Below, in pieces: positions 1 through 9,708 of a stretch of DNA of 64,000 nt (positions are counted from its first letter, which is position 1; every line of letters starts with the position of its first letter). The translations under genes were made by a program, and so were the position numbers. The notes under the pieces were generated by a model that saw only the letters and a list, made by a program, of their open reading frames with translations, did no database searches and was not told the origin of the DNA. This stretch comes from Pseudomonadota bacterium (GTDB lineage Bacteria; Pseudomonadota; Gammaproteobacteria; Burkholderiales; Burkholderiaceae_F), in the NCBI GenBank assembly GCA_023443095.1, contig JAEZVV010000069.1, positions 32,015 through 96,014 on the forward strand, in the 5' to 3' direction.

Positions 1-574
1 TTTTCTCGGCGATCTTGCGCAGCGGTTCGGTAAATCCGCGCCCCACGCCTTCGACCGCAGTGTGGGTGCGGTATGCCGTATGGCCGCCGGCACGCGACAG
101 CGCCGGGCGCAGCTTGCAGCCGCCTTCTTCGATCATCCAGTTGAGCGCCGCGGGCGAGTTGGTCGCCACCACCGCGGCCAGCTCCGGAATGCTGTAGAAG
201 TCGCCGCCCTTGAGCGTGTCATTGAGGTGCTGATCCTTGCTGTCCTCGCCGTAGCTGAGCTTCTGGCGCAGGTGCAGTTCCGAGTCGTAAGCGGCGTACA
301 CGCCGCCGTTGATGATCGAGTTGCCGCCGTAGGTCGGCATCTTCTCGAGGATCAGCGTCTTGGCGCCAGCCTTGGCCGCTTCGGCGGCCGCGGCCAGACC
401 GGCGAACCCCGAGCCGATCACCAGCACGTCGACCTCCTCGTCCCACTTCTTCGGCATGACCCGCTGCTTGGCTTGGGCCTCGGGCAACAGGTTGAAGGCA
501 GGAACAGCGACCACCGCCGCCCCACCGGCCAAAGCAGTCTTCAGAAGGTTGCGACGCGACAGCATTTCACTCAT
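1..574 (-). CDS. Tat-exported FAD-binding flavoprotein, flavocytochrome c/fumarate reductase type (C-terminal part outside window)
   Basis: The N-terminal 191 residues are visible; the gene runs off the left edge. The protein begins with a twin-arginine signal (SRRNLLK, residues 6-12, then an alanine-rich stretch), so it is probably exported folded. After the cleavage region comes an FAD-binding Rossmann motif (DVLVIGSGFAGLAAA) and the family-typical LILEKMPTYGGNS segment. This is the pattern of periplasmic flavocytochrome c, fumarate or urocanate reductase flavoprotein subunits, which pass electrons to an unsaturated acid. The substrate cannot be told because the active-site half is missing. 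The start at 574 has a GAGAGGAAG ribosome-binding site. No cytochrome partner is visible upstream. Confidence 0.8.
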   Translation of the reverse strand, partial: MSEMLSRRNLLKTALAGGAAVVAVPAFNLLPEAQAKQRVMPKKWDEEVDVLVIGSGFAGLAAAAEAAKAGAKTLILEKMPTYGGNSIINGGVYAAYDSELHLRQKLSYGEDSKDQHLNDTLKGGDFYSIPELAAVVATNSPAALNWMIEEGGCKLRPALSRAGGHTAYRTHTAVEGVGRGFTEPLRKIAEK

Positions 575-1437
575 GACTTCCTCTCTGGTCAGTTGACAGC
601 GTCCCAAATGGGACGCTGCCGCTACGTCATCGAGTCGAGCGTGTCGCATATCGCCAGTCGGCCCCGCGTGGGGCCGCTCGTCAAAGTCGGGCCGGGCACG
701 GCTTGGATGCCGCGTCTTTCAGCCTGATGCGCGCCAGCAAAATGGTGTTATCCACGTCGGTCCGGAGGAGTGTCCCGAGGGCCTGGCAGGACATCCGCCA
801 CCTTGTCGGTGTGCAGATGCGGTACGCGATCAATGACGATGCTGGACGGCACCGTACTCCGGGCTCGCGGCGATTTGTGCCGCGCGTCCGTGCCGATGTC
901 GACGCAATGCACGGCGTCAAACCTGTTTCGCCTTGTGTTTTTTGGGCCCCAGGGACAACCCTCGCCGACAACCTCCGGTGCGGAGTGGTGCTGGTGCTCG
1001 ACCAGGCCGATCGCCCGCTAGAACCGGAGCGCCGCGTCCATGGCCCTACGCCGCGAGCCGAGCCAGAGCGCTCGTTCGTGTATGCCCCTCGGAGTTCACG
1101 AGCGGAACACGGCAGGTTCCAGGCGCCACCCATTTCGCCGCTCACGGCGCCGAGCTCCTGACGGCGCCCGCCACTGGTGCGTATTTACAACAGCGGCCAC
1201 GGCACTCGGCGTCGGCGCCTCGCCCGCTTTGCCGCCCGGTACGCCAGGCGGGCGCCGCCCGCGAGGACGCCCGCCGACAGCCGTCGCGGCCGCGCCTTGC
1301 TTGACTAATTTGACCGACAGTTGCCGGTGTTCGGTGGGATGATCTCTTCACCGGGGCCCAGGCCTCGAGCGCCGACAGCCCCAGCGAGCCGTCAGCACCG
1401 CGCCGGGTCAGCACGGCTTTCGCAGCGGAGACCAACG
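575..1437. other. gene-poor intergenic stretch (863 bp)
   Basis: No convincing gene. Open frames exist on both strands but lack ribosome-binding sites, recognisable domains and membrane or signal features, and look like GC-rich chance frames. No tRNA-like cloverleaf was seen. The left end should hold the promoter of the Tat flavoprotein and the right end that of the DUF3300 gene. Confidence 0.6.
597..618. repeat. perfect 10-bp inverted repeat upstream of the Tat flavoprotein gene
   Basis: The arms CAGCGTCCCA and TGGGACGCTG are separated by AA. The dyad lies about 23 bp before the start codon, next to the ribosome-binding site. It could be a regulator site or an mRNA hairpin. There is no T-run, so it is not an obvious terminator. 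Confidence 0.6.
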
Positions 1438-2763
1438 ATGAGTCGAATTCGCGCCGTACCCGATGTCAGCCGGTTGGGCTTGTACTGGTGGCGGTCCTTG
1501 TTGCTCGTGCTGGCTCTGGCTCTGACCGGACCCGCTTCCGCTCAGCAGGCCAAGACCTTCAGCAACGAGCAGCTCGACCAGATGCTGGCGCCGATCGCGC
1601 TGTATCCCGACTCGCTGCTGTCGCAGGTCTTGATGGCCTCGACCTACCCGAGCGACGTCGCTCTGGCGGCCCAGTGGTCCAAGGCCAATGCCAAACAGCA
1701 GGGCGACGCGGCGGTCAAGGCGGTCGAGTCCCAGCCGTGGGACCCGAGCGTCCAGTCGCTTGTCGCTTTTCCCCAAGTGATCCAGGCCATGGGCGAGCAT
1801 CCCGCCGAAGTCCAGAAGATCGGCGACGCATTCCTCGCCCAGCCCAAGGACGTGATGGATTCGGTGCAGCGCCTGCGCGCCGCCGCGGCCAAGGCCGGCA
1901 ACCTCAAGTCCAACGACCAGCAGAAGGTCGTCACCGAAGCGGCCCCGGCGGGCAGCTCCCAGCCGAACGTGATCGTGATCGAACCCGCCAATCCGCAGGT
2001 GGTCTACGTTCCCTCTTACAACCCGACCGTGGTTTACGGCAGCTGGATGTACCCCAGCTACCCGCCTTATTACTGGCCACCGCCTCCGGGCTATGGCTTC
2101 GCCACCGGAGTGATGACGGGCATCGGCTTCGGAGTCGGAATCGCGATCACCAACTCGCTGTGGGGCGGCTGCAACTGGGGAAGCGGTGACGTCAATATCA
2201 ACGTCAATCGCTACAACAACATCAATACCAACAACCGGATCAACGCCAACCAGTCGAACTGGCAGCACAACCCTCAGAACCGCCACGGCACGCCGTATCG
2301 CGACAACGCGACGCGCGACAAATACAGCAAGGCGGCACCCGGGGCGGCCGATCGCCAGGACGCCCGCGGCCGCACCGAAGCGCGCAACCCGCCGGATTCG
2401 CGCAGCGCCGAACGCGCACGCGCAGAGGCCACGCTGAAGGACCGCGGCGCCGATCCGGCGCAAGGGCGCGAGCAACTGCGCAAGGATCCCGCCACCCAGG
2501 AGCGGGCGCGCTCGGCCACGCAACAAGCCGATCGCGGCTCGCCGGCGGGCAGCGACCGCGCTGGCAACGCCGCCAGCAACAACGCCTTTGCCGGCGCCAG
2601 AGACGCGGGAGCGACGCGGCAACAGGCCGACCGCGGCAACGCGAGCCGGGAATCGATGAATCGGCCCGCTCCGACAACCCGCCCCACGGGCGGCGGCGCC
2701 AGTCGCCCGTCGGGCGGCGGCCGAGCGGGAGGCGGAGGCGGGGGCGGCGGCCGCCGGCGCTGA
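1438..2763 (+). CDS. DUF3300 family exported protein
   Basis: 441 residues. An N-terminal hydrophobic segment (LLLVLALALTGPASAQQ) reads as a Sec signal. It is followed by the DUF3300 core: LDQMLAPIALYPDSLLSQVL, PSDVALAAQW and, later, NPQVVYVPSYNPTVVYG. The middle has a Pro/Tyr-rich turn and a Gly-rich hydrophobic stretch (residues about 215-245), then Asn-rich and Arg/Ala/Gly-rich low complexity ending in GGGGGGGRRR. The function of DUF3300 is not established; an envelope location is inferred. ATG 1438 was chosen because GGAG lies 7 bp upstream and the signal peptide follows. The DUF2950 gene starts 10 bp downstream, so the two are probably cotranscribed. Confidence 0.85.
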   Translation: MSRIRAVPDVSRLGLYWWRSLLLVLALALTGPASAQQAKTFSNEQLDQMLAPIALYPDSLLSQVLMASTYPSDVALAAQWSKANAKQQGDAAVKAVESQPWDPSVQSLVAFPQVIQAMGEHPAEVQKIGDAFLAQPKDVMDSVQRLRAAAAKAGNLKSNDQQKVVTEAAPAGSSQPNVIVIEPANPQVVYVPSYNPTVVYGSWMYPSYPPYYWPPPPGYGFATGVMTGIGFGVGIAITNSLWGGCNWGSGDVNINVNRYNNINTNNRINANQSNWQHNPQNRHGTPYRDNATRDKYSKAAPGAADRQDARGRTEARNPPDSRSAERARAEATLKDRGADPAQGREQLRKDPATQERARSATQQADRGSPAGSDRAGNAASNNAFAGARDAGATRQQADRGNASRESMNRPAPTTRPTGGGASRPSGGGRAGGGGGGGGRRR

Positions 2764-2773
2764 GGACGAGACC

Positions 2774-3667
2774 ATGAGCCAGAAGGGTTCCCATATGCGC
2801 AAGACTTTGAGTGCCGCCGCATTAGCGGCAAGCCTGCTGTTGTCGGCCGCGGCCGCCCAGGCGCAGCAGCGCTTTGCCACGCCGCAGGAAGCTGCCTCGG
2901 CCTTTGTCGACGCCTTGATCAGCCGCGATTCGCCGTCGATGTCGCGCATCCTCGGCGCCGACTGGAAGCGCTATGTCCCCACCGACGGGGTCGACAGCGA
3001 CGACGTCACCGATTTCCTGGCGGCCTGGAGCCAGGGGCACCGGATCGAGTCCGACGGCAAGCTCGCCCATCTGCAGGTCGGGCCGGATCACTGGCAGTTG
3101 CCGATCCCGCTGGTGATGCGCGCCGGCCAGTGGCAGTTCGACACGCGGGCGGGCGCCAACGAGATTCAGGCTCGCCGCATCGGGCGCAACGAACTCGACA
3201 CCATCCGTTCCCTGCTCGCCGTGGTCGACGCCCAGCGCGAATATTCCGCGGTCGACCACAACGGCGACGGCATACCGGAATATGCGCGCCGCTTCATCAG
3301 CACCCCGGGCCAGCAGGACGGCCTGTATTGGCCAACACCCGAGGGCGCCCCTGTCAGCCCGCTGGGGCCGCTGTTTGCCGAGCACCTGCCGGGCGAGGGC
3401 TACCACGGCTATCGCTACCGGCTGCTGCAGTCCCAGGGGCCGAACGCCCGTGGCGGCGCGCGCGACTACCGCATCAAGGGCCGACTGACCGCCGGCTTCG
3501 GGGTGGTGGCGTGGCCGGTCAAATACGGCGAGACCGGAGTGATGAGCTTCATCGTCAACCACGACGGAGTGGTCTACCAGAAGAACCTTGGACCCGATAG
3601 CGCACGCAAGGCGCGGGCCATGGAGAGCTTCGACCCGGATCCGAGCTGGACCAAGGTCTCTCCGTAA
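2774..3667 (+). CDS. DUF2950 family exported protein
   Basis: 297 residues. A signal peptide (MRKTLSAAALAASLLL...AQAQQ) is followed by the DUF2950 hallmark of an FATPQEAASAFVDAL-like segment, a WQFDTRAGANEI-like region, LLAVVDAQREYSAVDHNGDG and the C-terminal AWPVKYGETGVMSFIVN motif. The molecular function is unknown. It directly follows the DUF3300 gene. Two starts fit: ATG 2774, and ATG 2795, which has AGAAGGG at good spacing and gives a cleaner signal peptide. 2774 is given as the longest form. Confidence 0.85.
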   Translation: MSQKGSHMRKTLSAAALAASLLLSAAAAQAQQRFATPQEAASAFVDALISRDSPSMSRILGADWKRYVPTDGVDSDDVTDFLAAWSQGHRIESDGKLAHLQVGPDHWQLPIPLVMRAGQWQFDTRAGANEIQARRIGRNELDTIRSLLAVVDAQREYSAVDHNGDGIPEYARRFISTPGQQDGLYWPTPEGAPVSPLGPLFAEHLPGEGYHGYRYRLLQSQGPNARGGARDYRIKGRLTAGFGVVAWPVKYGETGVMSFIVNHDGVVYQKNLGPDSARKARAMESFDPDPSWTKVSP

Positions 3668-3759
3668 AAAGGCCAGGTTTCACCAGGCACCGTCGGCAGT
3701 TGCCTGCCGGCGGCGCCTTGGGCCGGTCCGGCCCCGTTGAGCGGATCGGAGCCGGATTC

Positions 3760-4953
3760 TCAACCCGAGACGATCAGGTAGAGGCCCAGCCCTACCATCA
3801 CGATGCCGCTCACCAGCTTGAGGAAGCGTCCTTCCTTTTCCTGAAGCCGATGACGGCTGAGCAGGACGACGCCCGTGCCCAGCACGATCACATCGTCGAG
3901 CATGTAGGCGGCGTTGTAGAGCAGCAGATAGCCGTAGTAGCTCGCCGAGTCGAGCTCGCGCAAGGTGAGGATGCGGGTGAAGAGCGCCGGGAAGCCCGAA
4001 GTGCACATGAACTCCACCACCTGTACCAGCAGCGCCAGCACGGTCGCGCCCAGTACCGCCGCCCCCAGGCTCTTGGCATGGACCAAGGCGCGCATGCGGC
4101 GATAGATGTCAGGCTTGGCCTTTTCCGGAATCGAAAGCGAAATGCCGCGACCGAAGGCGACCACGTCCTTCAGGTTGATCAGGCCGGCGACGATGGCGAT
4201 CGCCGCTATCACCAGCTGAGACGCGCGCGACAGACCGATCAGGAGAAAGAGATTGAGCCAGGCCGCCATGAAGACGAAATACGCAATGCCTTCGACAAGC
4301 ACGAACGTGCCAGCGATGGCCAACATGCGCGGCCGGTCGTTGAGCGGGGCAAGGATGGAGATCATCAGCAGCAACACCCACATCGAACAGGGGTTGAGGC
4401 CGTCGAGCAAACCCATGGCGACGGTGAAGGCGGGCAAGCCCACATCGTCGAGCGAGATGCGATAGCCCAAGACCTCGATCGAGAAATCATCCTGAGGCGG
4501 GGGCTCCGGCGCAGCAGACGGGGCTTTGCAGCCCAGCGCTTCTTCGGCATCGCAAGTGCCGGCCCCGCCGTCGCCTGCTGGCAAGGCGGGGCGCGCTCCG
4601 GCCAGCGCCGAGCGGATCAGGCGGTCGGTGCCGGCGTCCCGAGAAAAACCCTGGATCAACTGCCCCCCCACCAGGATGGAAGGCACCCGCGCAATGCTGG
4701 CGCCTTGATCCTGGGCCAGCTGTTTCAGGCGGTCGAGCGCGCCGGGATCGCGTTCGACGTCCCGGTATTCAATTGCCAGGTCCGGACGCTCGCCCTGAAG
4801 TTCGGCCAGGAAAACCTTGGCTTCGGCGCAATGGGGACAGCCGTCGCGGACGAAAACCTCGATCGACTGCGCCGCTGCGGCGGGCAAAACCCACATCCAG
4901 CCCATCAAGAGCAGCGCCAGCCACCCCTTCCACCTGCTCGCAGCCAAGACCAT
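3760..4953 (-). CDS. periplasmic thioredoxin/glutaredoxin domain fused to a CcdA/DsbD-like membrane domain
   Basis: 397 residues. Residues 1-28 look like a signal peptide. A glutaredoxin/thioredoxin-like domain with a CPHC active site (about residues 39-42) and a cis-Pro loop (ARVPSILVGG) follows, then a Cys-containing linker (CDAEEALGC). From about residue 170 there are six or so hydrophobic helices. One opens with MGLLDGLNPCSMWVLLL and another carries VEFMCTSGFPALFT, giving one Cys in each of two helices as in CcdA/DsbD electron conduits. The likely role is to pass cytoplasmic reductant across the inner membrane to the attached redox domain. The gene stands alone; an FNR-like site lies about 110 bp upstream. 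Confidence 0.75.
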   Translation of the reverse strand: MVLAASRWKGWLALLLMGWMWVLPAAAAQSIEVFVRDGCPHCAEAKVFLAELQGERPDLAIEYRDVERDPGALDRLKQLAQDQGASIARVPSILVGGQLIQGFSRDAGTDRLIRSALAGARPALPAGDGGAGTCDAEEALGCKAPSAAPEPPPQDDFSIEVLGYRISLDDVGLPAFTVAMGLLDGLNPCSMWVLLLMISILAPLNDRPRMLAIAGTFVLVEGIAYFVFMAAWLNLFLLIGLSRASQLVIAAIAIVAGLINLKDVVAFGRGISLSIPEKAKPDIYRRMRALVHAKSLGAAVLGATVLALLVQVVEFMCTSGFPALFTRILTLRELDSASYYGYLLLYNAAYMLDDVIVLGTGVVLLSRHRLQEKEGRFLKLVSGIVMVGLGLYLIVSG

Positions 4954-5057
4954 CCCGCCTCCAAAATTCGCGGCACTCCCACGGCGGGCTTGCCAAAACG
5001 CAGCAGAATACGAAGCGGGGCTGCGCCTCGCGACCGGCGCCAGGCTTGAGTTTCACC

Positions 5058-5071
5058 TAGATCAAGATCAA
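5058..5071 (-). promoter_or_regulatory. FNR/ANR-like box
   Basis: Read on the minus strand it is TTGAT-CTTG-ATCTA, one mismatch from the TTGAT-N4-ATCAA FNR/ANR consensus. It lies about 105-118 bp before the start of the thioredoxin-CcdA gene. Prediction from pattern only. Confidence 0.35.
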
Positions 5072-5284
5072 GGGCGACGCAGATGGGCCGGAGGGCGCGA
5101 AACGCACCTCTTTCCACCCTCCCCGGGCTGCGGCTATCGCCTCGACCCAGCCAACACTGGGCGTGCCAGGCCGATGCCTCAGATAGCCAATACTCGGACG
5201 TAAGTGAGCGCAACCTTCTGCCACCAATCCGACGGCCCGATCTTCTGCAGGGGTTCCGGTGCTCGCCCGAATTCCGGCAGGCGC

Positions 5285-5314
5285 CTTGAAAGCGGACCGG
5301 TCGACCCATACAAT
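5285..5314 (+). promoter_or_regulatory. sigma-32-like (overlapping sigma-70-like) promoter of groESL
   Basis: CTTGAAA (5285-5291), 13 bp, then CCCATA (5305-5310) matches the RpoH pattern. The same bases also give TTGAAA-N17-TACAAT (5286-5291 and 5309-5314), a sigma-70-type promoter. The downstream edge touches the CIRCE operator at base 5314. Confidence 0.7.
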
Positions 5315-5340
5315 TAGCACTCGAGGTCGACGAGTGCTAA
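5314..5340 (+). promoter_or_regulatory. CIRCE operator (HrcA-binding inverted repeat)
   Basis: A perfect TTAGCACTC-N9-GAGTGCTAA, the consensus CIRCE element, lies 90 bp before the groES start and abuts the predicted promoter. HrcA bound here represses groESL until heat shock. The hrcA gene itself is not in this window. Confidence 0.96.
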
Positions 5341-5430
5341 CAGCCCTCAACAAGGGGCTACCCTCGCCAGCCCACCAACGAGTTTCGCGGACGCTGATGG
5401 TCAGCGTCCGCTTCTTTCTCAGGAGACACC

Positions 5431-5718
5431 ATGAAAATCCGTCCGCTGCACGATCGCGTGATCGTCAAGCGCCTGGACAGCGAGCGCAAGACCGCTTCCG
5501 GCATCGTCATCCCCGACAGCGCTGGCGAAAAGCCGGACCAGGGTGAGGTTGTGGCCGTCGGCCCCGGCAAGCGCGACGACGCCGGCAAGGTCATTGCGAT
5601 GGACGTCAAGGTCGGTGACCGAGTTCTGTTCGGCAAGTACGCCGGCCAGACCGTCAAGATCGAAGGCGAAGAGCTCCTCGTCATGCGCGAGGAAGACATC
5701 ATGGGCGTGGTCGCCTAA
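5431..5718 (+). CDS. groES: co-chaperonin GroES
   Basis: 95 residues, normal length. It opens with [16 protein letters not shown] and ends with [17 protein letters not shown], both diagnostic for Hsp10. It contains the mobile-loop region around [18 protein letters not shown]. It caps the GroEL ring during ATP-driven folding in the cytoplasm. The ribosome-binding site AGGAGAC lies just before the ATG. groEL follows after 36 bp, forming the standard operon, controlled by the CIRCE and sigma-32-like elements upstream. Confidence 0.98.
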   Translation: MKIRPLHDRVIVKRLDSERKTASGIVIPDSAGEKPDQGEVVAVGPGKRDDAGKVIAMDVKVGDRVLFGKYAGQTVKIEGEELLVMREEDIMGVVA

Positions 5719-7407
<1,689 letters not shown>

Positions 7408-7434
7408 GTCCAGCGTCCCCAACGCTGATCCAAG

Positions 7435-7461
7435 AAAAGGCCCGCTTCGGCGGGCCTTTTT
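7435..7461 (+). terminator. intrinsic terminator of groESL
   Basis: The hairpin arms AAGGCCCGC and GCGGGCCTT flank a TTCG loop region and run into a T-tract. Confidence 0.92.
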
Positions 7462-7533
7462 GCGTCCAGGTCTAAACGCCCGCCGTGAACAACGGCGCGC
7501 CGGGGCGGGCCGCGGTCCGATCGCATCGACGGA

Positions 7534-9516
7534 TCAGAACTCCTGCCATTCGTCCGCCGCGGCGGCGCCTGCCGGTTGGGTCGGCGCCACGACCTTGGCT
7601 GCCGGGGCCGCCGTGCGCTCGGGCACGACCCGGCTCGGCGCAGTCCCGGTCGGTTCGATGCGCAGCGCGGCCTGTCGCTGCGACCCGATCGCGGCCGCTT
7701 CCAGGCGGAAGATCGCCACTGCCTCGACCAGTCGAGTCGCCTGCTCGCGCAGGCTGTCGGCAGCGGCCGCACTCTGCTCGACCAGGGCCGCGTTCTGCTG
7801 GGTCATCTGATCGAGGTTGCCGACCGCCGCCGCAACCTGGTGGATTCCGCTCGCCTGCTCCTGCGTGGCGGCAGAGATCTCCGTGATCAGCTGGTTGGTA
7901 CGGCCCGAGGACTCGACGATTTCGGCCATGCGCGCGCCGGCCTCATGGGCCTGCGCGTGGCCGGCATCGACCCGCTCGGCCGAAGCGCCGATCAGGTCCT
8001 TCACCTCGCGCGCCGCACCGGCGCAGCGCTGCGCCAGCGATCGCACTTCGGCGGCAACCACGGCGAAACCGCGCCCCTGCTCGCCCGCACGCGCGGCCTC
8101 GACCGCGGCGTTGAGGGCAAGGAGGTTGGTCTGGAACGCGATCCCGTCGATCACGCCGATGATGTCGGTGATGCGCTGGCTGGCAGTCCGGATCTCGGCC
8201 ATCGTCTTGACCACTTGCTCGACCGCCGCGGCTCCCTGCTCGAGCTGGCTTCCCGCTCGAGCGACGAGTTCGCTCGCCTGCTGCGCCGTGGCCGCGTTGT
8301 GTCTCACCGACGAGCTGAGCTGCTCCATCGCGGCCGCGGTTTGCTCGAGGTTGGCGGCAGTCTGCTCGGTCCGCGCCGCCAGATCGGCATTGCCGGCCGC
8401 GATATCGCCCACCACACTGCGCACGCTTTCGGTGCTGGCGCGGATGCCCGTCACCGAGTCCGCGATCCGCCCCATGAAAGCATTGAAGCTGCGGCCGATG
8501 TCGGCCAGTTCGTCGCGCCCCCCGGCATCGAGCCGACGCGTCAGGTCCGCCTCGCCGCTGGCAATGTTGCCCATCGTCGCACGCGCCGCATCGAGCCGGG
8601 AGAAAAACCGGTGGACCAGCCCACCGACGACCGCGGTCGCGACCAGCGCAAGCAGCAGCCCAACACCGAGCGACTTGCCGATCAGTCCGTCGAGCGCCGC
8701 ATAAGCCTGCCGCTCCGGCACCAGGGCAGCCAGCAGCCAATCCGTATTAGCGACCGGCTGCGCGTCGATCAGATAACGCGTGCCGCCGACCTCGACCGAG
8801 CCAAAGCCGTCGCCGACCTGGATCTGCCTCAAGCGCTCGATGCTCAGGCCGGGAACCAGCTCGCCCAGCGCCAGGTTCACCTTCTTCAGGTCGGGGTGGG
8901 CGAGGACGGCGCCGCGACCATCGACGACGAAACTGATGCTGTCGGCGGTGGGTTTGATGTCTTTCAGTCGCGCGACAAAACCCGCCAGCGGAATGTCGAG
9001 GCCGGCCACGCCGACCACGGCACCGCCCGCACGCCGGGCCAGGCTGTAGGTCAGCACCAGATGGCCGCCGCTGGTGTCGGCGTAGGGCGCCGACACAGTC
9101 GCCGACTGTGCCCCGACGGCGAGCTGCCACCACGGCCGGGACGTCGGGTCGAAGCCGGGCGGAAGCTCGATCGCCGGATTCGACAGCAGCATTCGCAGGC
9201 CTTCGGCCTGAGCCACGAACACCAGATCGGCGCCGGCGGCCTTGGCCAGCACGCCTAGTTCGCGTCGCGGATCGGCGTCGCCGACCAGATCGGCCGCAGT
9301 GGCCAGCACGCGTTTCTGCTCCTCGTCCCAGCGGCCCAGAGCATCGCGCCCGGCCGACAACATGGCCTGGATGTCGGCGTCGGCGCGCGCGCGCGTCGAT
9401 TCGGCGACTGCCAGGTAGTTGGTCGCCGTCATGACGGCGACCACGGTGACAACCGCCAGACAGGCGAGCAGGAGGATCTTCCCTTTGAGGGAGTGCAGCA
9501 GGGCAATACGTTTCAT
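7534..9516 (-). CDS. methyl-accepting chemotaxis protein with dCache-like sensor domain
   Basis: 660 residues. TM1 is at about 13-32. A large periplasmic Cache-type domain follows (TSRPWWQLAV, VVGVAGLDIPL and a VDGRGAVLAHPD-like motif). TM2 is at about 281-300, then a HAMP linker (LTRRLDAGGRDELADIGRSFNAF). The cytoplasmic signalling domain includes the hairpin tip (IDGIAFQTNLLALNAAVEAARAGEQGRGFAVVA). The last residues, EWQEF, match the xWxxF tether bound by CheR/CheB in high-abundance receptors. ATG 9516 was chosen over an upstream frame start because the TM1 segment follows at once. No che genes are nearby; the ligand is unknown, though Cache receptors often sense amino or organic acids. Confidence 0.92.
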   Translation of the reverse strand: MKRIALLHSLKGKILLLACLAVVTVVAVMTATNYLAVAESTRARADADIQAMLSAGRDALGRWDEEQKRVLATAADLVGDADPRRELGVLAKAAGADLVFVAQAEGLRMLLSNPAIELPPGFDPTSRPWWQLAVGAQSATVSAPYADTSGGHLVLTYSLARRAGGAVVGVAGLDIPLAGFVARLKDIKPTADSISFVVDGRGAVLAHPDLKKVNLALGELVPGLSIERLRQIQVGDGFGSVEVGGTRYLIDAQPVANTDWLLAALVPERQAYAALDGLIGKSLGVGLLLALVATAVVGGLVHRFFSRLDAARATMGNIASGEADLTRRLDAGGRDELADIGRSFNAFMGRIADSVTGIRASTESVRSVVGDIAAGNADLAARTEQTAANLEQTAAAMEQLSSSVRHNAATAQQASELVARAGSQLEQGAAAVEQVVKTMAEIRTASQRITDIIGVIDGIAFQTNLLALNAAVEAARAGEQGRGFAVVAAEVRSLAQRCAGAAREVKDLIGASAERVDAGHAQAHEAGARMAEIVESSGRTNQLITEISAATQEQASGIHQVAAAVGNLDQMTQQNAALVEQSAAAADSLREQATRLVEAVAIFRLEAAAIGSQRQAALRIEPTGTAPSRVVPERTAAPAAKVVAPTQPAGAAAADEWQEF

Positions 9517-9664
9517 GCGGACCTTGGTTCGGTTGCGAACTCCACGCCGAACTCCCGCCAGGCCCGAGCCAGATCGCGCCCGCCGGAGCGCCGGCAACCC
9601 GGACTTATCGGCAGCAGCAAGGCCGCACTGAACACCAGGGTTTTCATTGGCACGCCGATCCCGC

Positions 9665-9692
9665 AAAAAAAAGCCCGCCGAAGCGGGCCTTT
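9665..9692 (-). terminator. intrinsic terminator of the DsbG-like gene
   Basis: On the minus strand, arms GGCCCGC and GCGGGC surround TTCG, followed by a run of nine T. Confidence 0.85.
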
Positions 9693-9708
9693 GAGACCTG
9701 GAGCAGGT

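Larger units (their letters stand above)
4954..5430. other. intergenic region holding the groESL control elements and the upstream region of the thioredoxin-CcdA gene
   Basis: No gene seen; short frames here lack ribosome-binding sites and domain content. The region is the divergent control region between the minus-strand membrane redox gene and groES. Specific elements are listed separately (FNR-like site, sigma-32-like promoter, CIRCE). Confidence 0.7.

Noticed and set aside
913..942. Possible terminator: imperfect stem followed by a T-run on the plus strand
   Set aside because: The stem is only about 4+3 bp with a bulge, and no plus-strand gene lies upstream.
681..1161. Overlapping frames of about 150 residues on both strands in the first intergenic region
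   Set aside because: There is no ribosome-binding site, no domain, and the composition is typical of chance frames.
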